Below are positions 26,712-35,170 of a DNA stretch of 64,000 nucleotides, in pieces (the stretch's first letter is position 1; each line of letters starts with the position of its first letter). Position numbers and translations under genes: made by a program. The notes under the pieces were generated by a model. That model was not told the DNA's origin. It worked only from the letters and a program-made list of their open reading frames with translations, and did no database searches. This DNA is from Paenibacillus alginolyticus DSM 5050 = NBRC 15375 (GTDB lineage: Bacteria > Bacillota > Bacilli > Paenibacillales > NBRC-103111), in NCBI RefSeq assembly GCF_000422905.1, contig NZ_AUGY01000030.1, forward strand, positions 18,217 through 82,216, given 5' to 3'.

Positions 26712-27683
26712 CTAATAAGTGTTTTTTACCTGAGGAACTTCATGAAAATGCTTGTAGATGAATTTCCCTTTTTCCTTTGCTACCTTCACCATTTCATCTG
26801 CACCTTGAGAGGGTCCACCCACACGGAGGACCGCATCGCAATGGTCTAATAATCTCACTGAAGACGGGTGGAACATTCGATTGAATATGTCCTCTCCAAT
26901 CCCTTTTGAGCCAGCTGTCTCCATCAGTGGAAGTGCATACCATTCGCCTAATACAGGCAAATGTCCCGCTTCATATACTTGAAGAGCGATTTCGTTCATG
27001 AAGCGCATATTTTTCTCAATCAAACGGATATCATCACCGGTGCCAGAACGATAGGGGCCGGCGATGAGGATGTGCTGCGGTTTACTAACGGATTCAAGCA
27101 GCCCATTGATTTGGGCGTATTGCAAGAGCATAATCGTTTTTGCGTCTTTGATTTCTCCGTTTTTAACCATCTGCAATGCCTGTTCTAACGAGATTTCCAG
27201 TACTTCTATATGCTCCTGTTCTTCCTCTAATCCCCCACCAACACCGGCAAGCATGTTTGCTGTATATTCAGCCATATAAAAGTGCAGTATCTCGGTCACA
27301 GAACCTGGGGACATATAAGCTTCACCGATTTTATGAACATTCTTTACACGATATCCGGTCTCTTCTTCCGTTTCTCGAAGGATACTTTCTTCTGGACCGT
27401 CATTGTCCAACAAACCTGCACATGCCTCAATAAGCATCCCCGTTCCGTTACCATTTAAATAGGACGGCATTCGAAATTGTCTCGTTAACACGACTGTTTT
27501 CTTCTCGATATTATATAGTAGAATGGTCGCACCATTACCGCGGTCATAAGCCTCTCGAGCTTGAGTTTCCCAAGTACCATCACTTTTTTGATACATAAAA
27601 GTTATTTTCTTTAGTACGTACCAGTTGTTGGATAAAACCTCTTCTTTCACGATACGAACTCTGGGGTTCATCTCTTGTAACAT
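26712..27683 (-). CDS. NudK-like Nudix hydrolase fused to a DUF4406/deoxyribosyltransferase-like domain
   Basis: A 323-residue two-domain protein. Residues 1-200 closely follow E. coli NudK (GDP-mannose hydrolase): ACAGLLDNDGPEESILRE plus TEEETGY form the Nudix box, and YMSPGSVTEILHFYMAEY and GGGLEEEQEHIEVLE follow. Residues 210-315 form a second fold (ILIAGPYRSGTGDD, DHCDAVLRVGGPSQGADEMV) like DUF4406 and nucleoside 2-deoxyribosyltransferases. The first domain cleaves nucleotide sugars in known homologues. The second may bind or process nucleotides, and its pairing with NudK is noteworthy. GGAGG is present upstream. Confidence 0.82.
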   Translation of the reverse strand: MLQEMNPRVRIVKEEVLSNNWYVLKKITFMYQKSDGTWETQAREAYDRGNGATILLYNIEKKTVVLTRQFRMPSYLNGNGTGMLIEACAGLLDNDGPEESILRETEEETGYRVKNVHKIGEAYMSPGSVTEILHFYMAEYTANMLAGVGGGLEEEQEHIEVLEISLEQALQMVKNGEIKDAKTIMLLQYAQINGLLESVSKPQHILIAGPYRSGTGDDIRLIEKNMRFMNEIALQVYEAGHLPVLGEWYALPLMETAGSKGIGEDIFNRMFHPSSVRLLDHCDAVLRVGGPSQGADEMVKVAKEKGKFIYKHFHEVPQVKNTY

Positions 27684-27689
27684 CGTTGT

Positions 27690-28563
27690 TTATTTCCTCC
27701 CTAAGAAAAATCCGGATTCTTTCGTTATATATATGCTTCCCTCTAGCTCTAGCTTGGTACTTATAAACTTTCTGAATTTATCTAAAGTAACTCCATTAAG
27801 AACCTCTCTAGCATTCATTGGAGTTGAAGTTATGTAATTGATAAGCGGTTGAATTTCATCTACAAGCATATGGTCTTCATACTGAATACATTCGATCTCA
27901 GAAAACCAAGGGGACAAAATTTCCTTACCGTTATCTAAATGAAATCGTTCAATTACATGATCCAGCACCTATATTTCGGCTCCATAATGCCGCATCGCCA
28001 CAACCGAGTTCTAAAACCCTCAAATTAGGTGAATGGCTCAAATGCTCAAAAAGCCATCGGTGCCAACCGATTTTATTTACACTGAATTTATCGTATAACT
28101 GAATTCTTGTTTGTAGTCGGCACGCGTTGTGATATTGCTCAACCCAATCTATTTCCACGTGAATGGCATGAATAAGATTACCCAGACTTTCCCAATCCAC
28201 TTGTTCCAATTTATCACCTAGAATACCCATGGATTCATTAATGGCTTTCACCACATACTGCATATGGGCAATTTTTTGCTGAATAATTTCTTTTTACATG
28301 ACTAAAGAACTTCTCAAATCATGTATGGGTAATGAATTGTCTTGAATGATTTGTTTAATTTCGTTGAGTGATAATCCGATATATTTTAAAGTCTGAATCT
28401 TTTGCAGACGAATTAAATCTTCTTTGCTATACATCCGTAGGGAAGCATGATCATAATGTGATGGATTTAACAATCCAATCTGATCGTAGTATCGCAAAGT
28501 TCTAATCGTTATCCCGGTTCGTCGGGCAATCTGCCCTGTAGTTAGGTAATCCTCACGCTTCAA
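27690..28563 (-). pseudogene. MerR regulator-methyltransferase fusion gene, broken twice
   Basis: From the TTG at 28563 a MerR DNA-binding domain reads YLTTGQIARRTGITIRTLRYYDQ and then meets TAA at 28294-28296. The same frame continues without shift (KEIIQQKIAHMQYVVKAI, then KIGWHRWLFEHL and LRVLELGCGDAALW). The latter is the SAM-binding motif of a class I methyltransferase. Near 27960 the frame is lost, and the methyltransferase C-terminus (ILSPWFSEIECIQYED, ESGFFLGRK) continues in another frame to 27690. The middle of the methyltransferase is missing. The original was therefore one MerR-methyltransferase protein, now carrying a nonsense codon and an out-of-frame internal deletion. Confidence 0.8.
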
Positions 28564-28704
28564 GTCACATTTCCCTCCTTCTGAATTCCTTGATCAATCT
28601 TAGGAAATCCTTGAGGATGCCGCCGATGCCACTCCCATGCACTCTCGACATGCGGATGTATGGCTTCCAACATAACCCGCTCCTCCACAAATTAATACCG
28701 CCAT
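28560..28704 (-). pseudogene. galE: galE (UDP-glucose 4-epimerase) remnant with internal deletion
   Basis: An ATG at 28704 with GGAGGAAAGATT upstream starts MAVLICGGAGYVGSHTS, the NAD-binding N-terminus of GalE. About 30 bases later another frame carries a typical GalE C-terminus, HVESAWEWHRRHPQGF, ending in a TGA that overlaps the merR start. Nearly the whole gene between the two ends is gone. It shares a promoter with the MerR-methyltransferase pseudogene. Confidence 0.75.
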
Positions 28705-28739
28705 AATCTTTCCTCCACTAATCTCAATAAGTATTATTT

Positions 28740-28770
28740 ATTATATAGGGTTACGTTACGTTACGTTCAA
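28740..28770 (-). promoter_or_regulatory. MerR-type promoter with 19-base spacer
   Basis: TTGAAC at 28765-28770 and TATAAT at 28740-28745 are separated by exactly 19 bases, the long spacer typical of MerR-activated promoters. The spacer consists of three repeats of GTAAC. It would drive the galE remnant and the merR pseudogene, indicating former autoregulation. Confidence 0.7.
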
Positions 28771-28990
28771 GCATTATTTTTGATGAGTTGAGCCACGGGA
28801 TGTGTTGGCAAACAACCAGTCTTTACGTTTATGTTCAAGAGCTTTATCGAATAATTGGATGTTCAGTAATACCCCAGCCGCACGACCTGTATAAGTGTTA
28901 AACTTCAGCAAAGTTGTGCTCTATTTTTGTAAATCCGATACCTATACACTAATCTCGAGGGGAAATAAACCCGTTAGAGGAGGTATTGTA

Positions 28991-29989
28991 ATGGAAACAC
29001 TGCGTATCGTTTTCACAGAAAAGCAAAAGGTGGAGGTCCGAAAGGAAACGTTCGATCCTGCACTCGGCCAGACCGAAATTTTATGTGCCGCTCTATGCTC
29101 CCTGATTAGTACAGGGACAGAGCTTCAATGCCTTAGAGGTGTATTTGACCCTGAGACCAACTGGTCGGACTGGGTTAAGTATCCTTTCTATCCCGGTTAT
29201 TGCATGGTGGCTGAAGTGCTTGAAATCGGGCCTGAAGTTAAGGGGATACAAAAAGGAGATCGTGTGTTTGTCGAGAATTCGCACACGCAATATTTTAAAA
29301 CAGATGCCAAGCATGCCTATCTTCTTCCGCAGAATATCAGCGCCGAGCAAGGCGTATGGATCAATCTTTCCAAAACAACACAGCTTGGTGTAAGAAGAGC
29401 AGAGCTGCAGTTAGGAGAAACGGTAGGTGTCATCGGACTCGGACTTCTCGGACAGCTGGTTACCCAATATTTATATCTGTCTGGGGTCAAAGAAATTTTC
29501 GCCATCGATCCTGCAGAGAGCCGCTTGCAACTGGTTGGGCAAAGACCAGGCATACATCTGCTCCCCATGGATGCGGGAAAAGCACATGAGGAAATCAAGC
29601 GTAAAACAGATGGCAGGATGCTGGATGTTATCTTTGACATTACCGGACATCCGGCCGTTTTAGCCCAAGCCACTCGGCTCGTCAGGCCTTTGGGGCGAGT
29701 TATTTTGCTGGGGGATACAGCAACACCTTCTGAGCAGGGAATGGGCCGCAATGTTGTGTCCAATTCTGTTTCCATTCTGGGTATCCACGCCCAAATGAAT
29801 TACAACGGTTGGAATCATCCCCAAATGGCCGCTCTATTCTTAAGCTATATCGCGCAAGGACGAATGGATGTGTCCTCTTTGATAACCCATCATTATTCTC
29901 CATCAGAGGCCCCTCAGGTGTACGATTCATTGGTGCAAAACCGCAGTTCTGCCATGGGTGTTTTGTTTGATTGGACGAAATTAAAATGA
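28991..29989 (+). CDS. MDR-family dehydrogenase, second copy without zinc ligands
   Basis: A 332-residue dehydrogenase from the ATG at 28991, which has GAGGAGG upstream; a longer frame to 28895 lacks this. The Rossmann motif is VIGLGLLGQLV. As in the gene at 24551, the zinc Cys is replaced (SLISTGTEL) and GHE reads GYC, so it belongs to the same non-zinc branch. Its end overlaps or abuts the following Gfo/Idh gene, indicating coupled expression in a sugar or polyol oxidation pathway. Confidence 0.87.
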   Translation: METLRIVFTEKQKVEVRKETFDPALGQTEILCAALCSLISTGTELQCLRGVFDPETNWSDWVKYPFYPGYCMVAEVLEIGPEVKGIQKGDRVFVENSHTQYFKTDAKHAYLLPQNISAEQGVWINLSKTTQLGVRRAELQLGETVGVIGLGLLGQLVTQYLYLSGVKEIFAIDPAESRLQLVGQRPGIHLLPMDAGKAHEEIKRKTDGRMLDVIFDITGHPAVLAQATRLVRPLGRVILLGDTATPSEQGMGRNVVSNSVSILGIHAQMNYNGWNHPQMAALFLSYIAQGRMDVSSLITHHYSPSEAPQVYDSLVQNRSSAMGVLFDWTKLK

Positions 29990-30015
29990 TGAAATCGGAA
30001 GAGAGGAATCGCATT

Positions 30016-31065
30016 GTGAAATCGCAATTGAGGGTAGGACTTATTGGATGCGGGGCCATTTTACAGCGCCGCCACTTGCCTGAGTACCTAGCACATAAGG
30101 ATGTAGTCATTGTAGCTGTATGTGATCCTAATTTGGAACGTGCACAAGAAGTCGCTAGACAGTTTGGTATACCGAATGCCTATGAAACACATCTACAACT
30201 GCTGCAGAGTGGTGGCATTGACGCCGTTTCCGTCTGTACGCCGAATCATCTTCACAGCTCCGTGTCCATTGAAGCTATGGAATTGGGCCTGCACGTACTG
30301 GTTGAAAAGCCGATGGCCACCTCTCTGAAAGAAGCAGAAGCCATGATTCGCACGGCCAAAGAACAGAATGTATTTTTGATGGTCGGCCACAATCAAAGGT
30401 TTATGCCAGCACACAGCAAAGCGAAAGACATTTTACAATCCGGAAAATTAGGCAAGGTGTTAAGCTTTAGTACGACATTCGCTCACTCGGGACCCGAACA
30501 TTGGAGCATAGATGGCAAAAACAGCTGGTTTTTCAACCAGGAGCATGCCTTTTCCGGAGCATTAGACGATTTAGGCATCCATAAAGCGGATTTGATCCAC
30601 TGGCTGTTGGAAGACAGTATCACGGAAGTCACGGCATTTTGCTCGACGCTGCATAAACCTACGAACGTGGACGATCACTCGATGATATTATTGAAAACAG
30701 CGAACGGAACCGTAGGCTCGTTAACAGCCAGCTGGACCAATTATGCGAATGAAATAAACGCCACTATTTTATACTGCGAAAAAGGTACACTGAAAATCGG
30801 AACCGATGATCGATTCGGGGTGATTGTTGAATACTCAGACGGTATGAGGGATTACCATGAAGTCGGGGCATTGCAAACCAACAAGGCAGGGGAGCAGCAT
30901 AATTCAGGCGTTATTCATCATTTTGTTAATGGTATCCTGTCTGGAAACGGCCATGAAATTACCGGAGTGGATGGGTATAGAGCGCTTCAGACCATACTTG
31001 CGGGTATGGAGTCCCAGAATTTGAAGAAAGTCGTCGCTATTCCAGAGTTGGCGGTAATTAACTAA
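30016..31065 (+). CDS. Gfo/Idh/MocA family oxidoreductase
   Basis: An NAD(P)-dependent dehydrogenase of about 349 residues. GTG at 30016, nine bases after AGAGG, gives the usual short N-terminus before VGLIGCGAI; an ATG at 29986 overlapping the upstream stop as ATGA is the alternative. The catalytic EKP motif is intact in HVLVEKPMATS, and DDLGIHKADLIHW carries the conserved Asp/His pair. Substrates in this family are inositols, sugars and glycosides. It is co-transcribed with the MDR dehydrogenase. Confidence 0.9.
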   Translation: MKSQLRVGLIGCGAILQRRHLPEYLAHKDVVIVAVCDPNLERAQEVARQFGIPNAYETHLQLLQSGGIDAVSVCTPNHLHSSVSIEAMELGLHVLVEKPMATSLKEAEAMIRTAKEQNVFLMVGHNQRFMPAHSKAKDILQSGKLGKVLSFSTTFAHSGPEHWSIDGKNSWFFNQEHAFSGALDDLGIHKADLIHWLLEDSITEVTAFCSTLHKPTNVDDHSMILLKTANGTVGSLTASWTNYANEINATILYCEKGTLKIGTDDRFGVIVEYSDGMRDYHEVGALQTNKAGEQHNSGVIHHFVNGILSGNGHEITGVDGYRALQTILAGMESQNLKKVVAIPELAVIN

Positions 31066-31080
31066 GTCTTTTCTATAATT

Positions 31081-31124
31081 AAAAAGTGCCCCTCCCACGC
31101 GATTGCAATGAGAGAGGCACTTTT
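31081..31124. terminator. Terminator between convergent Gfo/Idh and XylR-like genes
   Basis: AAAAAGTGCC-CTC pairs with GAG-GGCACTTTT. It is closely similar in sequence, including parts of the loop, to the terminator at 35116-35159. Confidence 0.85.
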
Positions 31125-31128
31125 GCTA

Positions 31129-32343
31129 TTACAAATCTTGCATGCGATGTTTATTCTGCTGCCGATACTGCCCAGGCCTGATTCCAGTCGCTCTTTTGAA
31201 GACTACGCTCATATATTCTGTATGTTTGAATCCGATGCGTTCGGCGATGACGGCTAAGGAAAGTTTAGTATCTAGGAGTAGTTTTTTTACAAGCTTTAGT
31301 TTTACATTTATGATTTCATCGTGCGGTGTGCGACCCAATGCTTTCTGGAATCGGCTTTCCAATATGCGACGCGAAACCTTAAGTTGTTCGAGAATATCTT
31401 GAACTTGAATGTCATCGTAGGCATGATTACGAATAAATCGCACGGCATCGGATACTATTTTATCCTCTACGGCAAGAACATCTGTTGACAATCTGACCTC
31501 CACATTTACGGGTTCAATCAAGTGCATTTGTCCTCCTATGACTTCACCTGACATCATACGCTCGAGTAATTCCGCTGCTTGGTAGCCTGTCTTGACGGCA
31601 TTCGTTTTGATGCTGGATAAGGGAGGATTGGATAATTCGCACAGGAGCTCATCATTATCCACACCTAGGACAGCCACTTCATCAGGAACGGCAATCCCAG
31701 CAACCCGGCAAGCCTCGAGAAGCTGTTGGCCGCAAATGTCATAACACGCCATTATCCCTATCGGCTTGGGTAGGTCATACAACCATTGGACCAGCTTATC
31801 TCTTTCTGTCTTCCATGATTTTTCACCTAATCGATTTTCAGAGGCTTCATAAATATGGCAATCATAACCTCTCTCCGCAAGATATGCCGCCAAATAGGTA
31901 CATCGTAATTTTGACCATCGAAAACGAGAGTCCCCGTAAAATCCTATATGTTTAAAGCCTCTTTCGAGAAAATGCTCCGCAGCCAATTGGGCAATGGATT
32001 GATCATTGGTCTCTACATAAGGAAGGCTCGGAATCATTCTTGAGGCACTGAGGTCTACGGTTGGCAGACCCGCGTCCTTAATAAACCGAGCGGTTTGCTC
32101 GTTTTCGATACGAGCGATAATGCCATCCCCCTGCCACTCACGCAGCCAAGTCAAATCGGTGTTATTTCGGCTATATTCACTAAGAAATATCGACCAAGGA
32201 CGGTTTTCACGCAAATAGGTGTTTATCCCGCTAAGAAGTCCACGAGCGTACCCATTCGAAGTTTCAATTAACAGAGCGACTTGTTTTTGCTGTGGATTCG
32301 TTATAGATGAATTTTCGTTGAATCCTGATGTGAATAAACTCAT
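31129..32343 (-). CDS. XylR-like regulator: LacI-type sensor fused to AraC HTH
   Basis: About 404 residues from the ATG at 32343, eight bases after GAGGTG; an ATG five codons upstream is possible. Residues 20-280 form a periplasmic-binding-like sensor (VALLIETSNGYARGLLSGI, GVDNDELLCELSNPPLSSI). Residues 290-400 are the AraC double HTH (KVSRRILESRFQKALGRTP, AERIGFKHTEYMSVVFKRATG). This is the architecture of proteobacterial XylR. It is divergent from the second Gfo/Idh gene and probably regulates it and the genes after it. Confidence 0.9.
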   Translation of the reverse strand: MSLFTSGFNENSSITNPQQKQVALLIETSNGYARGLLSGINTYLRENRPWSIFLSEYSRNNTDLTWLREWQGDGIIARIENEQTARFIKDAGLPTVDLSASRMIPSLPYVETNDQSIAQLAAEHFLERGFKHIGFYGDSRFRWSKLRCTYLAAYLAERGYDCHIYEASENRLGEKSWKTERDKLVQWLYDLPKPIGIMACYDICGQQLLEACRVAGIAVPDEVAVLGVDNDELLCELSNPPLSSIKTNAVKTGYQAAELLERMMSGEVIGGQMHLIEPVNVEVRLSTDVLAVEDKIVSDAVRFIRNHAYDDIQVQDILEQLKVSRRILESRFQKALGRTPHDEIINVKLKLVKKLLLDTKLSLAVIAERIGFKHTEYMSVVFKRATGIRPGQYRQQNKHRMQDL

Positions 32344-32514
32344 TAGTGAACACCTCATTTTCGCACTTCCTTTAATATATGGTTATATTTTGATATTTAC
32401 AACTAGGAAAGATAGGTGAAAAATCTCATTTTAAAAGCAAATAATCTCATCGACTTCTTTTGTTTTTTGCTCTAAAGTCAAGCTATAAATGGAATAGGAT
32501 AGGAGGATCCAACT

Positions 32515-33618
32515 GTGTCTTCAAAAATACGAGTCGCCATAATCGGTTTAGGTTTTGGGGCTGAATTTATACCCATTTATCAAAACCATCCCCATGCGGA
32601 CATCTACGCCATCTGTCAAAGAACAACGGATAAACTGAATCAGATAGGTGACCATTTCGGTATCCCAGTTAGATATTCCAGTTTCGATGACATGCTAAAG
32701 GACGACAACATTGATGCTGTGCATATTAATTCTCCAATCCCTAACCATGCCGAGCAAAGCATTACCGCATTGTTGGCAGGCAAGCATGTAGCTTGTACGG
32801 TTCCTATGGCGACAACTGTTGAAGATTGTAGGCGAATAGTCGAAGCTGGGCAGCTGTCTGGGAAAAATTATATGATGATGGAAACCTGCGTTTATACTCG
32901 CGAGTTTCTATATGTGAAAGCTTTGCGAGACAGCGGCCAACTTGGGAGGATTCAGTTTCTGCGCGGAGCTCATCAACAAGAGATGTCAGGCTGGCCTGGA
33001 TATTGGGAAGGCCTCCCACCCATGCATTATGCAACACACGCGGTTAGCCCATTGCTCGCACTAGCCGGTAAGGAAGCAGAATTCGTCACGTGCATGGGCT
33101 CAGGACAAATAGCTGATAAGCTTGCTGCCAAATACGGGTCGCCTTTTGCAGTCGAATCCGCGATATTCCGACTTCGTGACTCTAACCTTGCCATGGAGGT
33201 TACGCGCTCTCTCTTTGAAACATCACGCGAATATGTGGAAAGCTTTGACGTTTATGCGGATCAAATGAGCTTTGAATGGCAGCAGTTAGAGGGGGAAGAA
33301 CCTGTTATCTTCACAGGTGAGAATGCCAAGCGGGTTGAAATTCCAGATTATGCGCACTTGCTCCCAGAAGGCATACGTAAATATACGCTGGAGGGTGTCT
33401 ATGATTCAGCAGATAACGTACATTTATCCTTTAAACAAGGAAACGGGCATGGTGGCTCCCATCCGCATTTGGCACACGAATTCATCATGAGCATAGTTGA
33501 GAAACGTGAGTCTTTCCCCAACGTCTATACGTCTGCCAATTGGACTTGTGCCGGCATATGCGCACATGAATCCGCCATGAACAATGGTGAGCAAGTGAAG
33601 CTGCCCGTATTCCGTTAA
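32515..33618 (+). CDS. Gfo/Idh/MocA family protein lacking the EKP lysine
   Basis: A 367-residue Rossmann-fold protein (VAIIGLGFGAEF) starting at GTG with AGGAGG upstream. Where the family has EKP, this one reads ACTVPMATT, so the catalytic lysine is absent. The later MHYATHAVSPLLAL region keeps a His in the active-site helix. It may be a variant oxidoreductase subgroup or a non-redox member. It heads a run including the PmoA-like remnant and a hydroxyacid dehydrogenase, divergent from the XylR-like regulator. Confidence 0.87.
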   Translation: MSSKIRVAIIGLGFGAEFIPIYQNHPHADIYAICQRTTDKLNQIGDHFGIPVRYSSFDDMLKDDNIDAVHINSPIPNHAEQSITALLAGKHVACTVPMATTVEDCRRIVEAGQLSGKNYMMMETCVYTREFLYVKALRDSGQLGRIQFLRGAHQQEMSGWPGYWEGLPPMHYATHAVSPLLALAGKEAEFVTCMGSGQIADKLAAKYGSPFAVESAIFRLRDSNLAMEVTRSLFETSREYVESFDVYADQMSFEWQQLEGEEPVIFTGENAKRVEIPDYAHLLPEGIRKYTLEGVYDSADNVHLSFKQGNGHGGSHPHLAHEFIMSIVEKRESFPNVYTSANWTCAGICAHESAMNNGEQVKLPVFR

Positions 33619-33646
33619 GTTATTTCGTAGATGGAGGTCATCCCCA

Positions 33647-34031
33647 TTGAATATCCCCTATTTAAGAGCTGAAACCGATGAACAAAGCATACGTATTTAT
33701 CGTGGCAATCATCCAGATCCGATTCTTGTACAGAGAAGCAGAAGGAAAACGCGCTCGTTGGGTTTCCTGCAGCATGCCAATTGAAGGCCGAACTGATAAC
33801 GCCGGCTTTGTGTTTATGGACCATCCGAACAATCCGGAGCATCCTGTGCCATGGCGCGTTGATGGAGAATTAGGGATTTCCCCAAGCCGTTGTATTGCAG
33901 GTCAGTGGGAGCTGGGTAAAGCCGAAATACAAATCCATCAATATCGGATACTCGTATTTTGTGGTGATAGGGATCCATCCCTTGTGAATAACAATTGGCG
34001 AGATTTTTGCATTAAAACATCAATGAACTAG
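33647..34031 (+). pseudogene. PmoA-like (DUF6807) gene remnant with internal deletion
   Basis: A TTG at 33647 with GGAGG upstream starts about 28 codons (IPYLRAETDEQSIRIYRG). Around 33730 the meaningful frame changes, and a second open frame carries FMDHPNNPEHPVPWRVDGE and ISPSRCIAGQWELG, a typical C-terminus of DUF6807/PmoA-family proteins, to a TAG at 34031. Family members are around 300 residues; only about 28 and 95 remain. So both ends are kept and the middle is lost out of frame. The family often sits beside Gfo/Idh genes. Confidence 0.65.
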
Positions 34032-34046
34032 GAGTGATCCCCCATT

Positions 34047-35081
34047 ATGAGAAGTGTCATTATCGTCCATCCTAGCTTCGATGCGACCTGGCCGTGGACA
34101 GCGGACCATTTTCACACACTTTGGAAAGCCCAAGGATCAACTGAATTTATTCGAGTGGCTCCTGATGAGTTAAAACCCCTCGGAGAGCTTGTTTCCGAAC
34201 CCGACAGCGTTACCCGTTTGGTTTCCTTAAATGTAGCTGTAACATCCGATTGCTTACGCTCTTTCAGCAGCTTAAAAGAAGCCGTTATTACAACCAACTC
34301 CTATGGGAGTTCTTTAGCGGATGAACAATTGGAGATTTTGAAAGATGCAGGGGTGACCATGTACACTCATCCTAGCGAAGGTTATTGGGGACAATCGGTA
34401 TCCGAATTCGGTCTGGCGCTGACCCTATGTGGTTTACGTAGAATTCCTCAAATGCATCATGACATCATGACAAGCTTGCAGCCTTGGCACTATGAACCCG
34501 AGAATTGTGTAGGCACACCGAAAACAAGAGGAGAACAGTTTGGTGACGATCCCAACTTTACGAATGGAACCGTTGAGGGTAAACGTGTCCGTATTGTCGG
34601 GGCAGGTAATATCGCTTCTCGTTATGCCAGCTTTGTCAGCATGCTTGGGGCAGACGTTGCAGCTTGGGATCCCTTCGCTACTGAACCTTCCTTTCACCGC
34701 GCTGGAGCCAGAAAAGAATGGCACTTGAGCCATCTTATCCAAGATGCTGAGATTTTCGTACCTATGTTACCCTTAACAGAGAAAACAACAGGACTAATTA
34801 CATCGGAGCATATTCATTCATTGCCTAAAGGATGTTTAGTGGTATTGGTAACGAGAGCAGAAATTTGCGATATGCAGGCGATTCGTGAGCGCGTTCTTAA
34901 AAATGAGATTAGCCTTGCAGCCGATGTTTTTGACATCGAGCCCTTGCCATTGAATGATTCGCTTTTAGGAAGACACAATGTCGTTCACACTCCACATAAC
35001 GCTGGGCGAACAGTGCAAGCCAATCAACGTTGGGCCGAAAAACTCGTCGAGCAGTTCCTTCCCCTTTCACAATATGAATAA
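34047..35081 (+). CDS. D-isomer-specific 2-hydroxyacid dehydrogenase family protein
   Basis: A 344-residue NAD-dependent dehydrogenase. The nucleotide-binding loop is VRIVGAGNIASRYA. The catalytic trio Arg (VTRAE), Glu (DVFDIEPLP) and His (HTPHNAG) is present. The ATG has AGGAGTGATCCCCCATT upstream. It is the last gene of the cluster, 15 bases after the PmoA-like remnant. It probably reduces or oxidises a sugar-acid intermediate made by its neighbours; the exact substrate is unknown. Confidence 0.9.
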   Translation: MRSVIIVHPSFDATWPWTADHFHTLWKAQGSTEFIRVAPDELKPLGELVSEPDSVTRLVSLNVAVTSDCLRSFSSLKEAVITTNSYGSSLADEQLEILKDAGVTMYTHPSEGYWGQSVSEFGLALTLCGLRRIPQMHHDIMTSLQPWHYEPENCVGTPKTRGEQFGDDPNFTNGTVEGKRVRIVGAGNIASRYASFVSMLGADVAAWDPFATEPSFHRAGARKEWHLSHLIQDAEIFVPMLPLTEKTTGLITSEHIHSLPKGCLVVLVTRAEICDMQAIRERVLKNEISLAADVFDIEPLPLNDSLLGRHNVVHTPHNAGRTVQANQRWAEKLVEQFLPLSQYE

Positions 35082-35115
35082 AAATCGGTTCATGATGAAC
35101 AGATGCAACAACAAG

Positions 35116-35159
35116 AAAAATGCCCCTCCCATGTGATTACATGGCGAGAGGCACTTTTT
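35116..35159. terminator. Bidirectional terminator, near-copy of that at 31081
   Basis: AAAAATGCCCCTC-CATGT pairs with ACATG-GAGAGGCACTTTTT. It lies between the convergent hydroxyacid dehydrogenase and CapA-like genes. The sequence is roughly four-fifths identical to the terminator at 31081-31124. Confidence 0.88.
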
Positions 35160-35170
35160 CTTTCCGAAGA

